A DNA stretch of 51,536 nucleotides from Planococcus maitriensis (GCF_003289925.1 NZ_QLZQ01000011.1:1-51536); one strand, 5' to 3'. Counted from the stretch's first letter, positions 29,069-41,284 are shown. Made by a program: numbers and translations. Notes: generated from the letters alone by a model not told the origin.

Positions 29069-30439
29069 TTATTTGCGGTTTAGTTTGCTTGCATAGCCTT
29101 CTTTATTTTCCTGGCGCGCCCGGCCGATCGCCAAGGCATCACTCGGCACGTCTTTCGAGATGGTCGACCCTGCCGCCACATAAGAACCTTTGCCGATGGT
29201 CACCGGAGCGATCAAATTCGAGTTGCAGCCAATGAATGAATCATCTTCAATGGTCGTGAGGTGCTTGTTTTTGCCATCGTAATTAACCGTGATCGTGCCG
29301 CAGCCGATATTGACGCCGCTGCCGACAAGCGCATCCCCGATATAGCTCAAATGGGAGACTTTGCTTCCTGTGCCAAGCTCGGATTTTTTCACTTCCACGA
29401 AATTGCCGATCTTCACTTCATTTCCGAGCGAGGATTGCGGGCGGATATGGGCAAATGGCCCAACAGCCGTATCGTTGCCGATTGTGCTGTCATACACTTC
29501 GGAGCTGCGGATTTCTGTGCGGTCGCCGATCGTGCTGCCTACGATGCGCGTATTCGACGTGATGATGCAATCTTCCCCGATGACCGTGTCGCCTTCGATG
29601 GTAACGTTCGGGTGGATGATCGTATCTGCCCCGATCTTTGCCTGCGCACTGATATACGCTGTTGCCGGGTCGATAATCGACACGCCTGCGCGCATATGCT
29701 GTTCAGCGATACGGCGGCGCAGGAAAGTTTCCGCTTGGCTTAGCGCGACGCGGTCATTGACGCCAAGCGTCTCTTCGAAACTGTCGGTTGCGTATGCCGC
29801 AACGATTTCACCTTGTTTCTGCAGGATCTCGATGACATCCGGCAAATAATACTCACCTTGCACATTATCATTTGAAACATTTTTCAAGGCTTCGAACAAG
29901 GCTTCGTTATCAAAGCAATACGTGCCGGTGTTGATTTCTTTCACGGCTTGCTCTTCAGCCGATGCGTCTTTTTGCTCGACAATCTTCTTGACGCTTCCTT
30001 CAGTGTCCCGGATGATGCGCCCGTAGCCTGTCGGATTTTCAGCGATGGCCGTCAGGATGGTCGCTTTGGCGCCGGTTTCTTTATGATGGCTGATGAGTGC
30101 CTCCATCGTTTCCGCGCGGATCAAAGGCGTGTCGCCGCAAACGACGATTGTCGTCCCGGCTTTCCCTTCGATCAGTGGCGCTGCTTGCTGCACGGCATGG
30201 GCTGTGCCGAGCTGCTCTTCCTGGAGCGCATATTCGCTCATGTCCCCCAGCTGTTCTTTCACTTTCTCCGCTCCGTGCCCGACGATCGTAACGATCTTCT
30301 CGACGCCAAGGCGGTGGATATTCCCCGTTACATGCTCTACCATTGGCATGCCGCATACCGGGTGGAGCACTTTATACAATTTCGATTTCATCCGCGTGCC
30401 TTGCCCAGCCGCTAAAATCACCGCATATGTATTGTCCAT
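29069..30439 (-). CDS. glmU: Bifunctional GlmU (GlcN-1-P acetyltransferase / GlcNAc-1-P uridylyltransferase)
   Basis: Makes UDP-GlcNAc for peptidoglycan and wall glycans. The 456-residue length is standard. The N-terminal uridylyltransferase domain starts with [20 protein letters not shown]; the C-terminal left-handed beta-helix of hexapeptide repeats runs from about residue 250 ([20 protein letters not shown]), with the acetyltransferase active-site region around [16 protein letters not shown] lies nine bases before the ATG. It has a sigma-A promoter at 30553-30581 and leads into prs. Confidence 0.98.
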   Translation of the reverse strand: MDNTYAVILAAGQGTRMKSKLYKVLHPVCGMPMVEHVTGNIHRLGVEKIVTIVGHGAEKVKEQLGDMSEYALQEEQLGTAHAVQQAAPLIEGKAGTTIVVCGDTPLIRAETMEALISHHKETGAKATILTAIAENPTGYGRIIRDTEGSVKKIVEQKDASAEEQAVKEINTGTYCFDNEALFEALKNVSNDNVQGEYYLPDVIEILQKQGEIVAAYATDSFEETLGVNDRVALSQAETFLRRRIAEQHMRAGVSIIDPATAYISAQAKIGADTIIHPNVTIEGDTVIGEDCIITSNTRIVGSTIGDRTEIRSSEVYDSTIGNDTAVGPFAHIRPQSSLGNEVKIGNFVEVKKSELGTGSKVSHLSYIGDALVGSGVNIGCGTITVNYDGKNKHLTTIEDDSFIGCNSNLIAPVTIGKGSYVAAGSTISKDVPSDALAIGRARQENKEGYASKLNRK

Positions 30440-30552
30440 CGGTCGAATCCCTCCATTTCCTTTATTGAAATCTGGTTAACTGAAAAATAATTGTCTGGCG
30501 AAAGCGCTACCCGTTCAAGGCAAAAAAATGCCACTTTCACGTTTCCTTATTG

Positions 30553-30581
30553 ACTATAGCTGAAAAACCCTTGATTTTCAA
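30553..30581 (-). promoter_or_regulatory. Sigma-A promoter for glmU-prs
   Basis: Minus-strand TTGAAA (30576-30581), 17-bp spacer, TATAGT (30553-30558). Confidence 0.65.
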
Positions 30582-30698
30582 GGTTACAGGACATGACAAT
30601 CCCATGACAAAGCCCGAAGCGAGCGCTATTCCACCCATTTTCGGGCATCTTGATAAAGGGGCTGAGAAATGCTTCTCATGCCATTTAAAAATTCCCAT

Positions 30699-30736
30699 GA
30701 AAAAAAGAACCTTCTCAAATAAGTGGAAGGTTCTTC
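30699..30736 (-). terminator. Terminator after spoVG
   Basis: Minus strand AGAACCTTC / GAAGGTTCT perfect stem, then seven T. Confidence 0.9.
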
Positions 30737-30742
30737 GGCGTA

Positions 30743-31027
30743 TCAGATGCTGGCATTCTCGAGTACTGCCTGCTCTTCACTCTGTTCATATGCAATAAGC
30801 ACAGCTTCTTGCAATTTATTGCGGGTGCCGGAATTGATCGGATGCGCAATGTCGCGGAACTCCCCGTCCGGCGTCCGCTTGCTCGGCATGGCGACAAATA
30901 ACCCGTCGTTGCCATCGATGACGCGGATGTCATGGACCACAAATTCATTGTCGAGCGTGATTGAAGCGATTGCCCGCATGCGTCCGTCAGTTTGGACGCG
31001 GCGCAATCTTACGTCAGTTACTTCCAT
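30743..31027 (-). CDS. spoVG: SpoVG family RNA/DNA-binding regulator
   Basis: Small nucleic-acid-binding regulator; named for sporulation in Bacillus but found in non-sporulating Firmicutes (for example Staphylococcus, where it affects virulence and wall traits). The ATG at 31027 ([17 protein letters not shown]) with GGGGAG eight bases upstream gives 94 residues, the usual length; upstream in-frame codons are excluded. Conserved core: [17 protein letters not shown] and [20 protein letters not shown]. It is a single-gene unit between two terminators, with a sigma-H-like promoter. Confidence 0.95.
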   Translation of the reverse strand: MEVTDVRLRRVQTDGRMRAIASITLDNEFVVHDIRVIDGNDGLFVAMPSKRTPDGEFRDIAHPINSGTRNKLQEAVLIAYEQSEEQAVLENASI

Positions 31028-31076
31028 TCTCAAATCTCCCCTTCTCTTGCTGTAATTTTTTGGCGCTTTTGTTTGT

Positions 31077-31103
31077 ATTCGGGGAAGAGGACTAAATTCC
31101 TTC
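31077..31103 (-). promoter_or_regulatory. Sigma-H-like promoter for spoVG
   Basis: Minus-strand GAAGGAATT (31095-31103) matches RNAGGAWWW exactly; after an 11-bp spacer comes CCCGAAT (31077-31083) against RNNGAAT, with only the first base off. B. subtilis spoVG uses sigma-H. The A/T-rich tract at 31104-31150 upstream is the kind of DNA AbrB binds at that promoter. Confidence 0.6.
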
Positions 31104-31144
31104 AAAAATTACATAATTTATTAGAAAATTTACTTAATAAACGT

Positions 31145-31175
31145 AAAAAAAACAAAAACCACCCAAAAGGTGGCT
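31145..31175 (-). terminator. Terminator after purR-ridA
   Basis: Minus strand GCCACC / GGTGG stem with a 5-nt loop and a long T-tract (TTTTTGTTTTTTTT). Confidence 0.82.
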
Positions 31176-31553
31176 TTATTGTGCAACTTTCGCAATGACT
31201 TCAATTTCCACTTTCACGTCTTTTGGCAGGCGTGCCACTTCGACTGTAGAGCGCGCTGGCTTATGATCGCCGAAATAAGAAGCATAGATGGAATTAAGTT
31301 CCGCAAAATCATTCATGTCTTTGATGAAAACGGTCGTCTTGATAACATGCTGAAGCGACGATCCCGCTTCTTCCAGGACAGCCTGAAGATTGGCAAACAC
31401 TTGATGGGTCTGTTCCGCTACGCCGCCTTCCGCGAGTTCTCCGTCCGCTTTCAACGGAATCTGTCCCGAGCTATAGAACATATCTCCTGAGATAACACCT
31501 TGGGAATACGGCCCGATTGCCGCTGCCGCTTTGTCTGTCGCTACGTATTTCAT
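31176..31553 (-). CDS. ridA: RidA-family enamine/imine deaminase (YabJ)
   Basis: Hydrolyses reactive 2-aminoacrylate-type intermediates; in B. subtilis YabJ affects PurR function. The ATG at 31553 ([19 protein letters not shown]) has AAGGAG nine bases upstream; a TTG six codons earlier is rejected. The 125-residue protein has the family GPYSQG near 14-19, the YSSGQIPL strand and the C-terminal catalytic arginine in [21 protein letters not shown]. It starts one base after the purR stop, so the two are coexpressed. Confidence 0.96.
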   Translation of the reverse strand: MKYVATDKAAAAIGPYSQGVISGDMFYSSGQIPLKADGELAEGGVAEQTHQVFANLQAVLEEAGSSLQHVIKTTVFIKDMNDFAELNSIYASYFGDHKPARSTVEVARLPKDVKVEIEVIAKVAQ

Positions 31554-31554
31554 A

Positions 31555-32379
31555 TTAATCCGCTCCTTCAAAATAATTTCCGGCTCTCAATGTAATGGTC
31601 CGGTCTTTTTCACTGACTTCGTCCAATTTGACTAGCGATAAGTATTTTTCCACCAGGCGTTCATCCGCATGTTCCGCTTCCACGAGCACTGCAACACCTG
31701 CCAATGTGCAATCGAATTCTTCCAGCAAGTTCTTCATGCCATTCATCGTGCCACCGACTTTCATGAAGTCATCGGTGATCAACACACGCTGGCCGCTCTT
31801 CATGCTGCGTTTCGACAGCACCATTGTCTGGATCCGCCGCGTGGAGCCTGAGACGTAGTTAATGCTGACCGTGGAGCCCTCTGTCACTTTACTGTCGCGG
31901 CGGACGATGACGACCGGCACGTTCATGTGGCGCGCGATCGCCTGGGCAATCGGGATGCCTTTTGTCGCGACCGTCATGATGGCATCGATTTTCTCGCCTG
32001 CAAATGCGCTGGCGAATACTTTGCCGACACGGTTCATCATTTGGGGATTGCCGAGCACATCGGTCATATACAAATAACCGCCCGGCAGCAACCGGTCTGA
32101 TTGGCTCAATTCGGTGATCAATTCATCCATGACCTGGCGAATCTCGACATCTTTCATCTTCGGCACGTATTTGACGCCGCCCGAAGCCCCCGGCACGGTC
32201 ATCAACAGGCCGATGCCTTTTTCTTCAAAGGTTTCCTTGACGATACCTAAGTCCTCGCTGATCGAAGATTTTGCTGACTGATACAGATCCGAGAAATACG
32301 TCAACGGAATCAATTGATGCGGATGTTCCAATAGATAATGCGTCATGTCGACCAAGCGTTCACTGCGCTTCCATTTCAC
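31555..32379 (-). CDS. purR: Purine operon repressor PurR
   Basis: PRPP-responsive repressor of purine genes. The 274-residue protein has an N-terminal winged helix (about 1-74, with [21 protein letters not shown]) fused to a type I phosphoribosyltransferase-like domain with the PRPP loop [13 protein letters not shown] near 206. Ribosome site GGAGAGGG lies rather far (about 12 bases) upstream. It is followed immediately by ridA; the window also encodes Prs and Hpt, which set the PRPP pool it senses. I do not see a clear PurBox in the 57-bp gap to ispE. Confidence 0.97.
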   Translation of the reverse strand: MKWKRSERLVDMTHYLLEHPHQLIPLTYFSDLYQSAKSSISEDLGIVKETFEEKGIGLLMTVPGASGGVKYVPKMKDVEIRQVMDELITELSQSDRLLPGGYLYMTDVLGNPQMMNRVGKVFASAFAGEKIDAIMTVATKGIPIAQAIARHMNVPVVIVRRDSKVTEGSTVSINYVSGSTRRIQTMVLSKRSMKSGQRVLITDDFMKVGGTMNGMKNLLEEFDCTLAGVAVLVEAEHADERLVEKYLSLVKLDEVSEKDRTITLRAGNYFEGAD

Positions 32380-32436
32380 TACTACCCTCTCCTAAACACG
32401 AATATTCTAATGAAAACTTACCATAAATATACGTAT

Positions 32437-33300
32437 TTAAGCAAGGGGCTCCCTGTCGCCGAGCAAACGCACCGCATAAACTTCGGAACAGAAGCCACGC
32501 AGACCGTTGTAGATGCGCGGGATGCGCGCTTCCTGGTTGACCAAGCCGAAGACGGTCGGGCCACTGCCGCTCATGAGCACCGCATCGGCACCGAATTTGA
32601 TCATTTGTTCTTTGATCTGCCCAACTTCGGGATGCATATTCATCGTTACGCTCTCGAGCGCATTGCCGAGATTGTCGCACATCGCTTCGTAATTGCCTTC
32701 ACGCAGTGCAGCGATCATCGCTTGCGTATCTGGATGTTCCGCTTTGTCCGGATCGAAGGCACCATAAACATCCGCTGTCGAGACTCCAAGCGATGGTTTT
32801 GCGAGAATGACCCAGCAATGCGGAGGCGCCGGCAGTTCTTCGATGACTTCGCCGCGCCCTGTGGCAAGCGCTGTGCCGCCATATACGCAAAACGACACAT
32901 CCGAGCCGATTTTCGCGCCCAGTTCCGCCAGTTCATCGAGCGACAGATTCAATTGCCATAACTGGTTGAGCCCTTTCAATGTGGCCGCTGCATCGCTGCT
33001 GCCACCGGCCAGTCCCGCAGCCACTGGAATCTGTTTGTCGAGCGAGATGATGACACCCGTTTTGATATTGAATGTATCTTTGATCAATTGCGCAGCCTGG
33101 TACGCCAGATTACGCGAGTCGTTCGGCACGAAACGGTCCGCCGATTGGATATGTATGCCTTTCGCTGTCCCTTGCAGGCCAATCCGGTCTGCCAAGTCGA
33201 CGGTGGTCATGATCATTTCGATTTCGTGGTAATTATCCGGACGTTTGTACAAGACATCCAGGGTTAAATTGATTTTGGCAGGCGCTTTTACATAGAGCAT
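32437..33300 (-). CDS. ispE: 4-(cytidine 5'-diphospho)-2-C-methyl-D-erythritol kinase
   Basis: MEP-pathway step toward isoprenoid precursors. The 287-residue GHMP kinase opens with [14 protein letters not shown] and has the ATP loop [17 protein letters not shown] near 92-108 and the C-terminal [18 protein letters not shown] lies seven bases before the ATG. In B. subtilis sspF lies between veg and ispE; it is missing here and a veg terminator takes the space. Confidence 0.97.
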   Translation of the reverse strand: MLYVKAPAKINLTLDVLYKRPDNYHEIEMIMTTVDLADRIGLQGTAKGIHIQSADRFVPNDSRNLAYQAAQLIKDTFNIKTGVIISLDKQIPVAAGLAGGSSDAAATLKGLNQLWQLNLSLDELAELGAKIGSDVSFCVYGGTALATGRGEVIEELPAPPHCWVILAKPSLGVSTADVYGAFDPDKAEHPDTQAMIAALREGNYEAMCDNLGNALESVTMNMHPEVGQIKEQMIKFGADAVLMSGSGPTVFGLVNQEARIPRIYNGLRGFCSEVYAVRLLGDREPLA

Positions 33301-33333
33301 TCCACTGCCTCCTTTTCTGTTCTGATGAAGACT

Positions 33334-33342
33334 ATTTTACCA
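33334..33342 (-). promoter_or_regulatory. Possible extended -10 promoter for ispE
   Basis: Minus-strand TGG-TAAAAT 34 bases upstream of the ispE start and downstream of the veg terminator; no good -35. Confidence 0.4.
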
Positions 33343-33376
33343 CAGACATACAGCTTCCGAAGAACCGGAACAATAG

Positions 33377-33414
33377 AAAAAACCCGCTTACGGCGAAATC
33401 ACCGAAGCGGGTTA
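33377..33414 (-). terminator. Terminator after veg
   Basis: Minus strand AACCCGCTT...AAGCGGGTT stem with a CGG/CCG extension, then six T. Confidence 0.88.
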
Positions 33415-33441
33415 TAAAAGTAAGTATGAAATAGAGTTCAA

Positions 33442-33705
33442 TTATTTAACGACAAGTGCGTCTTCTGTTCCTTCAAAGACAGTGATTTCCACTGCTTCAG
33501 TTAAGATGTCCGCGTAGCTGTAAGATACACGTTCAAATGCATGTTCATCCTGATCCAATTCAATCACGAACACGGAGTGATAGGTTTCACGCAGAATTCC
33601 GGCACGTTCTACCGTCTTTTTGCGACCTCCGTTTGCTTTTAACAGCAACCTTTTCCCTAAATGCAGGTCTAATGACTTTTTAATCTCCGCCAAAGTTTTG
33701 GGCAT
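33442..33705 (-). CDS. veg: Veg protein
   Basis: An 87-residue protein of the Veg family; in B. subtilis it is abundantly expressed and promotes biofilm gene expression by opposing SinR, though its biochemistry is not settled. The family core is present: [28 protein letters not shown] and the acidic C-terminal strand. GAGGTG lies eight bases before the ATG. It is monocistronic, with a strong promoter (33732-33760) and terminator, consistent with high expression. The sporulation protease gene yabG, upstream of it in B. subtilis, is absent. Confidence 0.94.
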   Translation of the reverse strand: MPKTLAEIKKSLDLHLGKRLLLKANGGRKKTVERAGILRETYHSVFVIELDQDEHAFERVSYSYADILTEAVEITVFEGTEDALVVK

Positions 33706-33731
33706 TTTGTCTACACCTCACTATAGTCTAA

Positions 33732-33760
33732 AGTCTAGCATAAAATGACCGCGGAGTCAA
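33732..33760 (-). promoter_or_regulatory. Sigma-A promoter for veg
   Basis: Minus-strand TTGACT (33755-33760), 17-bp spacer, TAGACT (33732-33737), 27 bp upstream of the start codon. Confidence 0.72.
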
Positions 33761-33866
33761 ATAAATTTTTAATTTTACCAATGCTTTTCAGGAATTGCAA
33801 CAGTTATTTATCCGAAATATTCTACTTCCGAAAAAAACTGTGCCAAATCTGTTACAGTTTCACGGC

Positions 33867-35302
<1,436 letters not shown>

Positions 35303-35360
35303 GGTCTATCCCTCGTTTCTGCAGATCTTATCCATTTTACCGCGCAGCCGGCAAACATGT

Positions 35361-35394
35361 AAAAAGCTTTCCCGGCATTCCGGGAAAGCTTTTC
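35361..35394 (-). terminator. Strong terminator after yabE
   Basis: Minus strand AAAAGCTTTCCCGG / CCGGGAAAGCTTTT with a tetraloop and trailing T. Confidence 0.92.
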
Positions 35395-35417
35395 CTTCTA
35401 TATAATACTGTATTCGA

Positions 35418-36767
35418 TTAGTTGAGGATTTTAACTTTTAGCTGCTTGCGCCCGAATGCAATGGCATCGGAACGGTTCGGCATGAACAAATCGATCTTGT
35501 TGCCTTTGATCGCTCCGCCAGTATCGCCTGCGATGGCATTACCATAGCCTTCCACCCAAACTTTTGAGCCGAGCGGGATGACGCGCGGGTCAACCGCGAT
35601 CACTTTGAGGCCCGGGTTCGCTTTCAAGTTAATGCCTGTTGCCGTGATGCCGGAGCAGCCTGTGCAGCTGGCCGTATACGCCGTGGCGGACACGTAGAAT
35701 TCTTTGCCGCCTGACGGTTCAGAAGCCGCTTCTTTTTTCGCTGGCTGTGGTACAGCCTTTGCTTTTTCAGGAGCTTTTGCTACCGCTTTTGGAGCTGCAG
35801 CTTTCTTGGCTGGTACGGCTTCTTTTTGCGCCGAAGCCTGTTTAACAGGTGTTGCTGTTTCTTTTTTCGCCGTGCCACGCGATACGCTGGCTACAACAGT
35901 TTTCGTTCCGACAGCCAAGATCTGCTGTTTCGGTTCTTTGACGACTTTTTCTTTTTTCAATTCGCGTTTTACTTCTTTGCCGTTTTCTTTCACGACTTCA
36001 TAAGTTTTCTTGACCAATCCGTTCTGCCCTTTTTGGACAATTTTTTCGCTGCCTTTCAAAAGGGAAGAATCTTTTCTCGTTTCCACTGCATACTTCACAG
36101 CGTCTTCCACTACATCGGTGACTTTTTCTACACGCACGACCTCGACTTTCGAATTCGGAAGAACCAATTCGTCCATATCCTGTTCTACGCGGTCAAGTTT
36201 ACTTAGCTCAATACTATGCTGTTTCAAAAAGTCAGCGACCGTAGTCGAAGTGGACCACACTTTTTTGTCTTTTCCGCCATCCACGATGGTCACTTCATAA
36301 GCTTTCTCCACATCGATCACTGTATCTTCGTCCACTGTTTCATCAAGTGCGGGGCTTACTTCATCATACTTCGTTACTTCGATTTCCGCTTTTTCCAAGA
36401 TAGCGGAGACCGTATTTTCAGTTGTCCAAGCCGAACGGGCCTCTCCATCAACTGTTACTGTATATTGTTCCGCTTCATCCCATTCGATCGCGGCATCTCC
36501 ATCAATCTTGGTATCGGCTGAATGGCTGAGGAAATCGTCTTTCCCGACTTCAATCGCCTGCTCGTCCAATACATCGCCGACTGTCTCAGCATGTGTGCGG
36601 ATTTCTTCTGTTTCACCGTTCGCTGTAATCGTCACGGTGTTTTTAGTACCTTCAAAAATCGCAAAAGCCAAAACAGCTGCGAATAAAAGAACCGTCGCGA
36701 TGCTGACAGCCATCGATTTGCCGTTGAATGATTTATTGGTCTTGGTATTATTTGCTTCTTTTGTCAA
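35418..36767 (-). CDS. yabE: Cell-wall-binding lytic enzyme YabE (DUF348-G5-3D, Rpf-like)
   Basis: Secreted or anchored wall protein of the Sps/Rpf-like group, thought to cleave peptidoglycan glycan strands. 449 residues: membrane segment or signal at about 18-38; three DUF348 repeats (about 43-83, 101-140, 157-196); a G5 domain (about 212-290); an Ala/Lys/Pro linker (about 291-353); and a C-terminal 3D domain (355-449). The three aspartates that name the domain are Asp393 (AVDPRVIPLG), Asp415 and Asp426 (GDTGGAIKGNKIDLF). The start codon is TTG with AGGAGG eight bases before; the next ATG would delete the basic N-terminus. A perfect-consensus sigma-A promoter precedes it. Confidence 0.93.
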   Translation of the reverse strand: MTKEANNTKTNKSFNGKSMAVSIATVLLFAAVLAFAIFEGTKNTVTITANGETEEIRTHAETVGDVLDEQAIEVGKDDFLSHSADTKIDGDAAIEWDEAEQYTVTVDGEARSAWTTENTVSAILEKAEIEVTKYDEVSPALDETVDEDTVIDVEKAYEVTIVDGGKDKKVWSTSTTVADFLKQHSIELSKLDRVEQDMDELVLPNSKVEVVRVEKVTDVVEDAVKYAVETRKDSSLLKGSEKIVQKGQNGLVKKTYEVVKENGKEVKRELKKEKVVKEPKQQILAVGTKTVVASVSRGTAKKETATPVKQASAQKEAVPAKKAAAPKAVAKAPEKAKAVPQPAKKEAASEPSGGKEFYVSATAYTASCTGCSGITATGINLKANPGLKVIAVDPRVIPLGSKVWVEGYGNAIAGDTGGAIKGNKIDLFMPNRSDAIAFGRKQLKVKILN

Positions 36768-36796
36768 AAATAACTCCTCCTTTGTACACTTGGGTG

Positions 36797-36825
36797 ATTA
36801 TAGGCGCCTGACACTTTCATGTCAA
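36797..36825 (-). promoter_or_regulatory. Perfect-consensus sigma-A promoter for yabE
   Basis: Minus-strand TTGACA (36820-36825), 17-bp spacer, TATAAT (36797-36802): full match to both hexamers and optimal spacing. Confidence 0.85.
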
Positions 36826-36853
36826 CGCATACGTTTTTTCAATTAACCGTCAT

Positions 36854-37627
36854 TTACGAAAATTTATAGAATCGTTCAGCGTTTTTCGTCGTTGCTTCCG
36901 CTACCGTTTCGACCGGCAGCTCTTTCAAGCGGGCGATCTCTTCGGCCACAAGCGTTACGTACGAAGGTTCGTTGCGCTTGCCGCGATAAGGATGCGGTGC
37001 GAGATAAGGGGCATCGGTTTCAATCATTAAATGCTCAAGCGGAATTTCAGCAGCTACTTCTTTCGGTTTCTTGGCATTCTTGAATGTTACCGGCCCGCCA
37101 AGCGAAATCATGAAATTCATCTTGATGCTCTCTTGAGCCGTTTCGACGCTGCCGCCAAAGCAATGCATGACGCCCCCGACTTCCTGTGCGTCTTCTTCGC
37201 GCAGAATCGTCAACACATCTTCCGTCGCTTCCCGGTTATGGATGATGATCGGCAAGCCGACGCGTTTGGCAAGCTGGATTTGCTTGCGGAATACTTGTTG
37301 TTGGATATCTTTCGGTGATTTGTCCCAATGGTAATCGAGTCCTGTCTCGCCGATACCGACCACTTTTTCGTGTGCGGCCAATTGTTCGATCCATTCGAGG
37401 TCTTCATCCGTACAATCAATCGCGTCGACAGGGTGCCAGCCGATGACTGCATAGATAAAATCATAGTTCTCCGCCAATTCAATGGCCCGTTTGATCGTTT
37501 TCCGGTCAAAACCGATGACGACCATTTTCTCCACCTTGCTGTTTAGCGCACGATCAATGACTTCCTGCAAATCCTCATCGTATTGATCGGCGTTTAAATG
37601 AACATGGGTATCGATATACATCTTCAT
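36854..37627 (-). CDS. tatD: TatD-family metal-dependent deoxyribonuclease (YabD)
   Basis: TIM-barrel hydrolase with DNase activity in characterised members, probably in DNA repair or turnover. The 257-residue protein has the metal-binding HxH (His8, His10 in DTHVHLN), GIGETGLDYH with the bridging Glu, MHCFGG, and the C-terminal ETDAPYLAPHPYRG. AAGGAG lies four to five bases before the first ATG; a second in-frame ATG two codons later would have better spacing, so the start may be at 37621. It lies downstream of metG, separated by the metG terminator and an unusual palindromic region. Confidence 0.95.
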   Translation of the reverse strand: MKMYIDTHVHLNADQYDEDLQEVIDRALNSKVEKMVVIGFDRKTIKRAIELAENYDFIYAVIGWHPVDAIDCTDEDLEWIEQLAAHEKVVGIGETGLDYHWDKSPKDIQQQVFRKQIQLAKRVGLPIIIHNREATEDVLTILREEDAQEVGGVMHCFGGSVETAQESIKMNFMISLGGPVTFKNAKKPKEVAAEIPLEHLMIETDAPYLAPHPYRGKRNEPSYVTLVAEEIARLKELPVETVAEATTKNAERFYKFS

Positions 37628-37702
37628 CAGTCTCCTTCACATAGATTATATTGTACGGGCTGAAGCCATTTCTTTCTTCACAGCCACATTACATTTGGAT
37701 TA

Positions 37703-37758
37703 CAAAACATGATGTTTTGAAGTCATTACGCCTTTTTCAGCTGTTTTTATAGTCATTA
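37703..37758. repeat. Palindrome and paired direct repeats upstream of tatD
   Basis: CAAAACAT-G-ATGTTTTG (37703-37719) is a perfect 17-bp palindrome. Next to it AGTCATTA occurs twice exactly 30 bp apart (37721-37728 and 37751-37758). All lie in the 144-bp space between the metG terminator and tatD. It could be an operator; no known consensus was recognised. Confidence 0.6.
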
Positions 37759-37771
37759 AGTCCTTAGACGC

Positions 37772-37804
37772 AAAAAAAACAGCCTGCTCAACTAAGCAGG
37801 CTGT
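37772..37804 (-). terminator. Terminator after metG
   Basis: Minus strand ACAGCCTGCT / AGCAGGCTGT perfect 10-bp stem, then eight T. Confidence 0.93.
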
Positions 37805-37815
37805 CACATGAATAT

Positions 37816-39880
<2,065 letters not shown>

Positions 39881-39987
39881 CTTCTTCCCAAAACAGGGCG
39901 GAAGGAAAATGATTGGCAAAAAAGTAGCGAAATAATGGGTATTTGCCTCAAAAACCCAAAATTTATTATGAAATCCATAGTTTTTTA

Positions 39988-40016
39988 TTGACCTAATTGC
40001 CATTAGTTGGTATGAT
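39988..40016 (+). promoter_or_regulatory. Sigma-A promoter for abrB
   Basis: TTGACC (39988-39993), 17-bp spacer, TATGAT (40011-40016), followed by a leader of about 65 nt. Confidence 0.75.
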
Positions 40017-40086
40017 TTATGACAAGAAGTGGTAAATGTCGAATTTTGACGAATTCTGCCGCTAAAATTGAAAGGGGCTAATGATT

Positions 40087-40365
40087 ATGAAATCGACTGG
40101 TATTGTACGTAAAGTGGACGAATTGGGCCGTGTGGTTATTCCGATTGAATTGCGCCGTACGCTTGGAATTGCAGAGAAAGACGCGCTGGAGATTTATGTC
40201 GACGACGACAAAATTATCTTGAAAAAGTATATGCCAAATATGACATGTGCGGTAACTGGTGAAGTTTCCGATGAGAACATGCAATTGGTTGGCGGGAAGC
40301 TGATCCTCAGCCCAGAAGGCGCCGAGCAGCTTGTCAAAGAGATCCAAAGCAATTTGAAGAAATAA
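40087..40365 (+). CDS. abrB: Transition-state regulator AbrB
   Basis: Global DNA-binding regulator of post-exponential genes. I place the start at the ATG that gives MKSTGIVRKVDELGRVVIP, nine bases after AAAGGGG; the ATG two codons earlier is too close to that site. The 92-residue protein has the swapped-hairpin SpoVT-AbrB DNA-binding domain (1-50, LRRTLGIAEKDALEIYVDDDKI) and a C-terminal tetramerisation domain containing Cys54. It is the only regulator on the plus strand here, an orientation that also holds in B. subtilis. Likely targets in this window include its own promoter and spoVG. Confidence 0.96.
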   Translation: MKSTGIVRKVDELGRVVIPIELRRTLGIAEKDALEIYVDDDKIILKKYMPNMTCAVTGEVSDENMQLVGGKLILSPEGAEQLVKEIQSNLKK

Positions 40366-40400
40366 AAAAGCCGGCGTGCCTATGCACACCGGCTTTTTTT
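40364..40400. terminator. Bidirectional terminator between abrB and rsmI
   Basis: AAAAAAGCCGG / CCGGCTTTTTTT with an imperfect upper stem GTGCC/GCACA; A and T tracts on both flanks serve the convergent genes. Confidence 0.9.
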
Positions 40401-40411
40401 ATGGGTTCGAT

Positions 40412-41284
40412 TCAATCTTTATGAAATGCTTCATATACATCCCGCTTCGGCAGGCCACGCGCTTTTGCCGCTTCCTTGATTGCTTCTTTTGAAGAAATTT
40501 GCTTTTGTTCCATTAACTGAGTGACATGCTGTGTGTATGTCAGTTCTTTCCACCACTCATCCACTTCCAGTGCATCAGGCTTCGAATTGCCTTCAACCAC
40601 TAAGCAGAATTCGCCGCGGATTTCATTCGACTCCGACCAGGCGACCGCTTCTTCTAAGCTACCGCGCAGAAACTCCTCGAATTTCTTGGTCACTTCCCTA
40701 GCCAACACAATCCGGCGCTCGCCACCGAACACGGACAGCAAACTTTTCAAGCTATCTTTCAAACGATGCGGCGCTTCATAAAACAGCAGCGTTTCTTCTT
40801 TCTGGCTTAACTTTTCAAGTTCTGCAAGACGTGTTTTCTTATTGCGCGATAGAAACCCATAAAACAGGAACGGCTGCGGAGTGATGCCAGAAGCGATTAA
40901 TGCGCTGAGTGCCGCATTCGCACCCGGCACCGGCACGACCGGATAACCCGCATCGACCGCTTTTTTCACGATGTCTTCGCCCGGGTCGGAAATGCAGGGC
41001 ATGCCCGCATCGCTGACCAGCGCTACCGATTTGCCATCCGCCAAATAGCGCAGGATTTTTTCTCCCCCGCTGTCTTGGTTATGCTCATGATAGCTGACCA
41101 ATGGGGTTTCGATCTCGAAGTAATTGCATAATTTCCGTGTATTGCGCGTGTCTTCTGCCGCGATGACGTCCGCTTCTTTCAGCAGCCGCAATGCGCGTAC
41201 CGTCATATCTTCCAAATTGCCGATCGGCGTCGCCACTAAATAAAGCGTCGGTTGTTCGCCGCTGAAACTTTTCTGTGATTTCAT
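40412..41284 (-). CDS. rsmI: 16S rRNA 2'-O-ribose C1402 methyltransferase RsmI
   Basis: Methylates the decoding-site cytidine of 16S rRNA. The 290-residue tetrapyrrole-methylase-fold protein has LYLVATPIGNLEDMTVRAL at the N-terminus, AAEDTRNTRKL, and SDAGMPCISDPG around 110. Its ATG overlaps the yazA stop by four bases, and it ends the trmN6-yazA-rsmI unit in front of a terminator shared with abrB. Confidence 0.97.
   Translation of the reverse strand: MKSQKSFSGEQPTLYLVATPIGNLEDMTVRALRLLKEADVIAAEDTRNTRKLCNYFEIETPLVSYHEHNQDSGGEKILRYLADGKSVALVSDAGMPCISDPGEDIVKKAVDAGYPVVPVPGANAALSALIASGITPQPFLFYGFLSRNKKTRLAELEKLSQKEETLLFYEAPHRLKDSLKSLLSVFGGERRIVLAREVTKKFEEFLRGSLEEAVAWSESNEIRGEFCLVVEGNSKPDALEVDEWWKELTYTQHVTQLMEQKQISSKEAIKEAAKARGLPKRDVYEAFHKD

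Larger units (their letters stand above)
30440..30742 (-). other. Intergenic region glmU-spoVG (about 300 bp, no gene)
   Basis: Holds, from the spoVG side, the spoVG terminator (30699-30736), a second inverted repeat GCCCGAA/TTCGGGC (30612-30618/30640-30646), the glmU promoter (30553-30581) and about 100 nt of glmU leader containing a small GGCA/TGCC hairpin near 30520-30534. I see no credible small ORF. Confidence 0.6.

Noticed and set aside
40036..40065. Nine-codon ATG frame in the abrB leader
   Set aside because: Ribosome site is poor and it does not overlap or couple to abrB; a chance frame is as likely.
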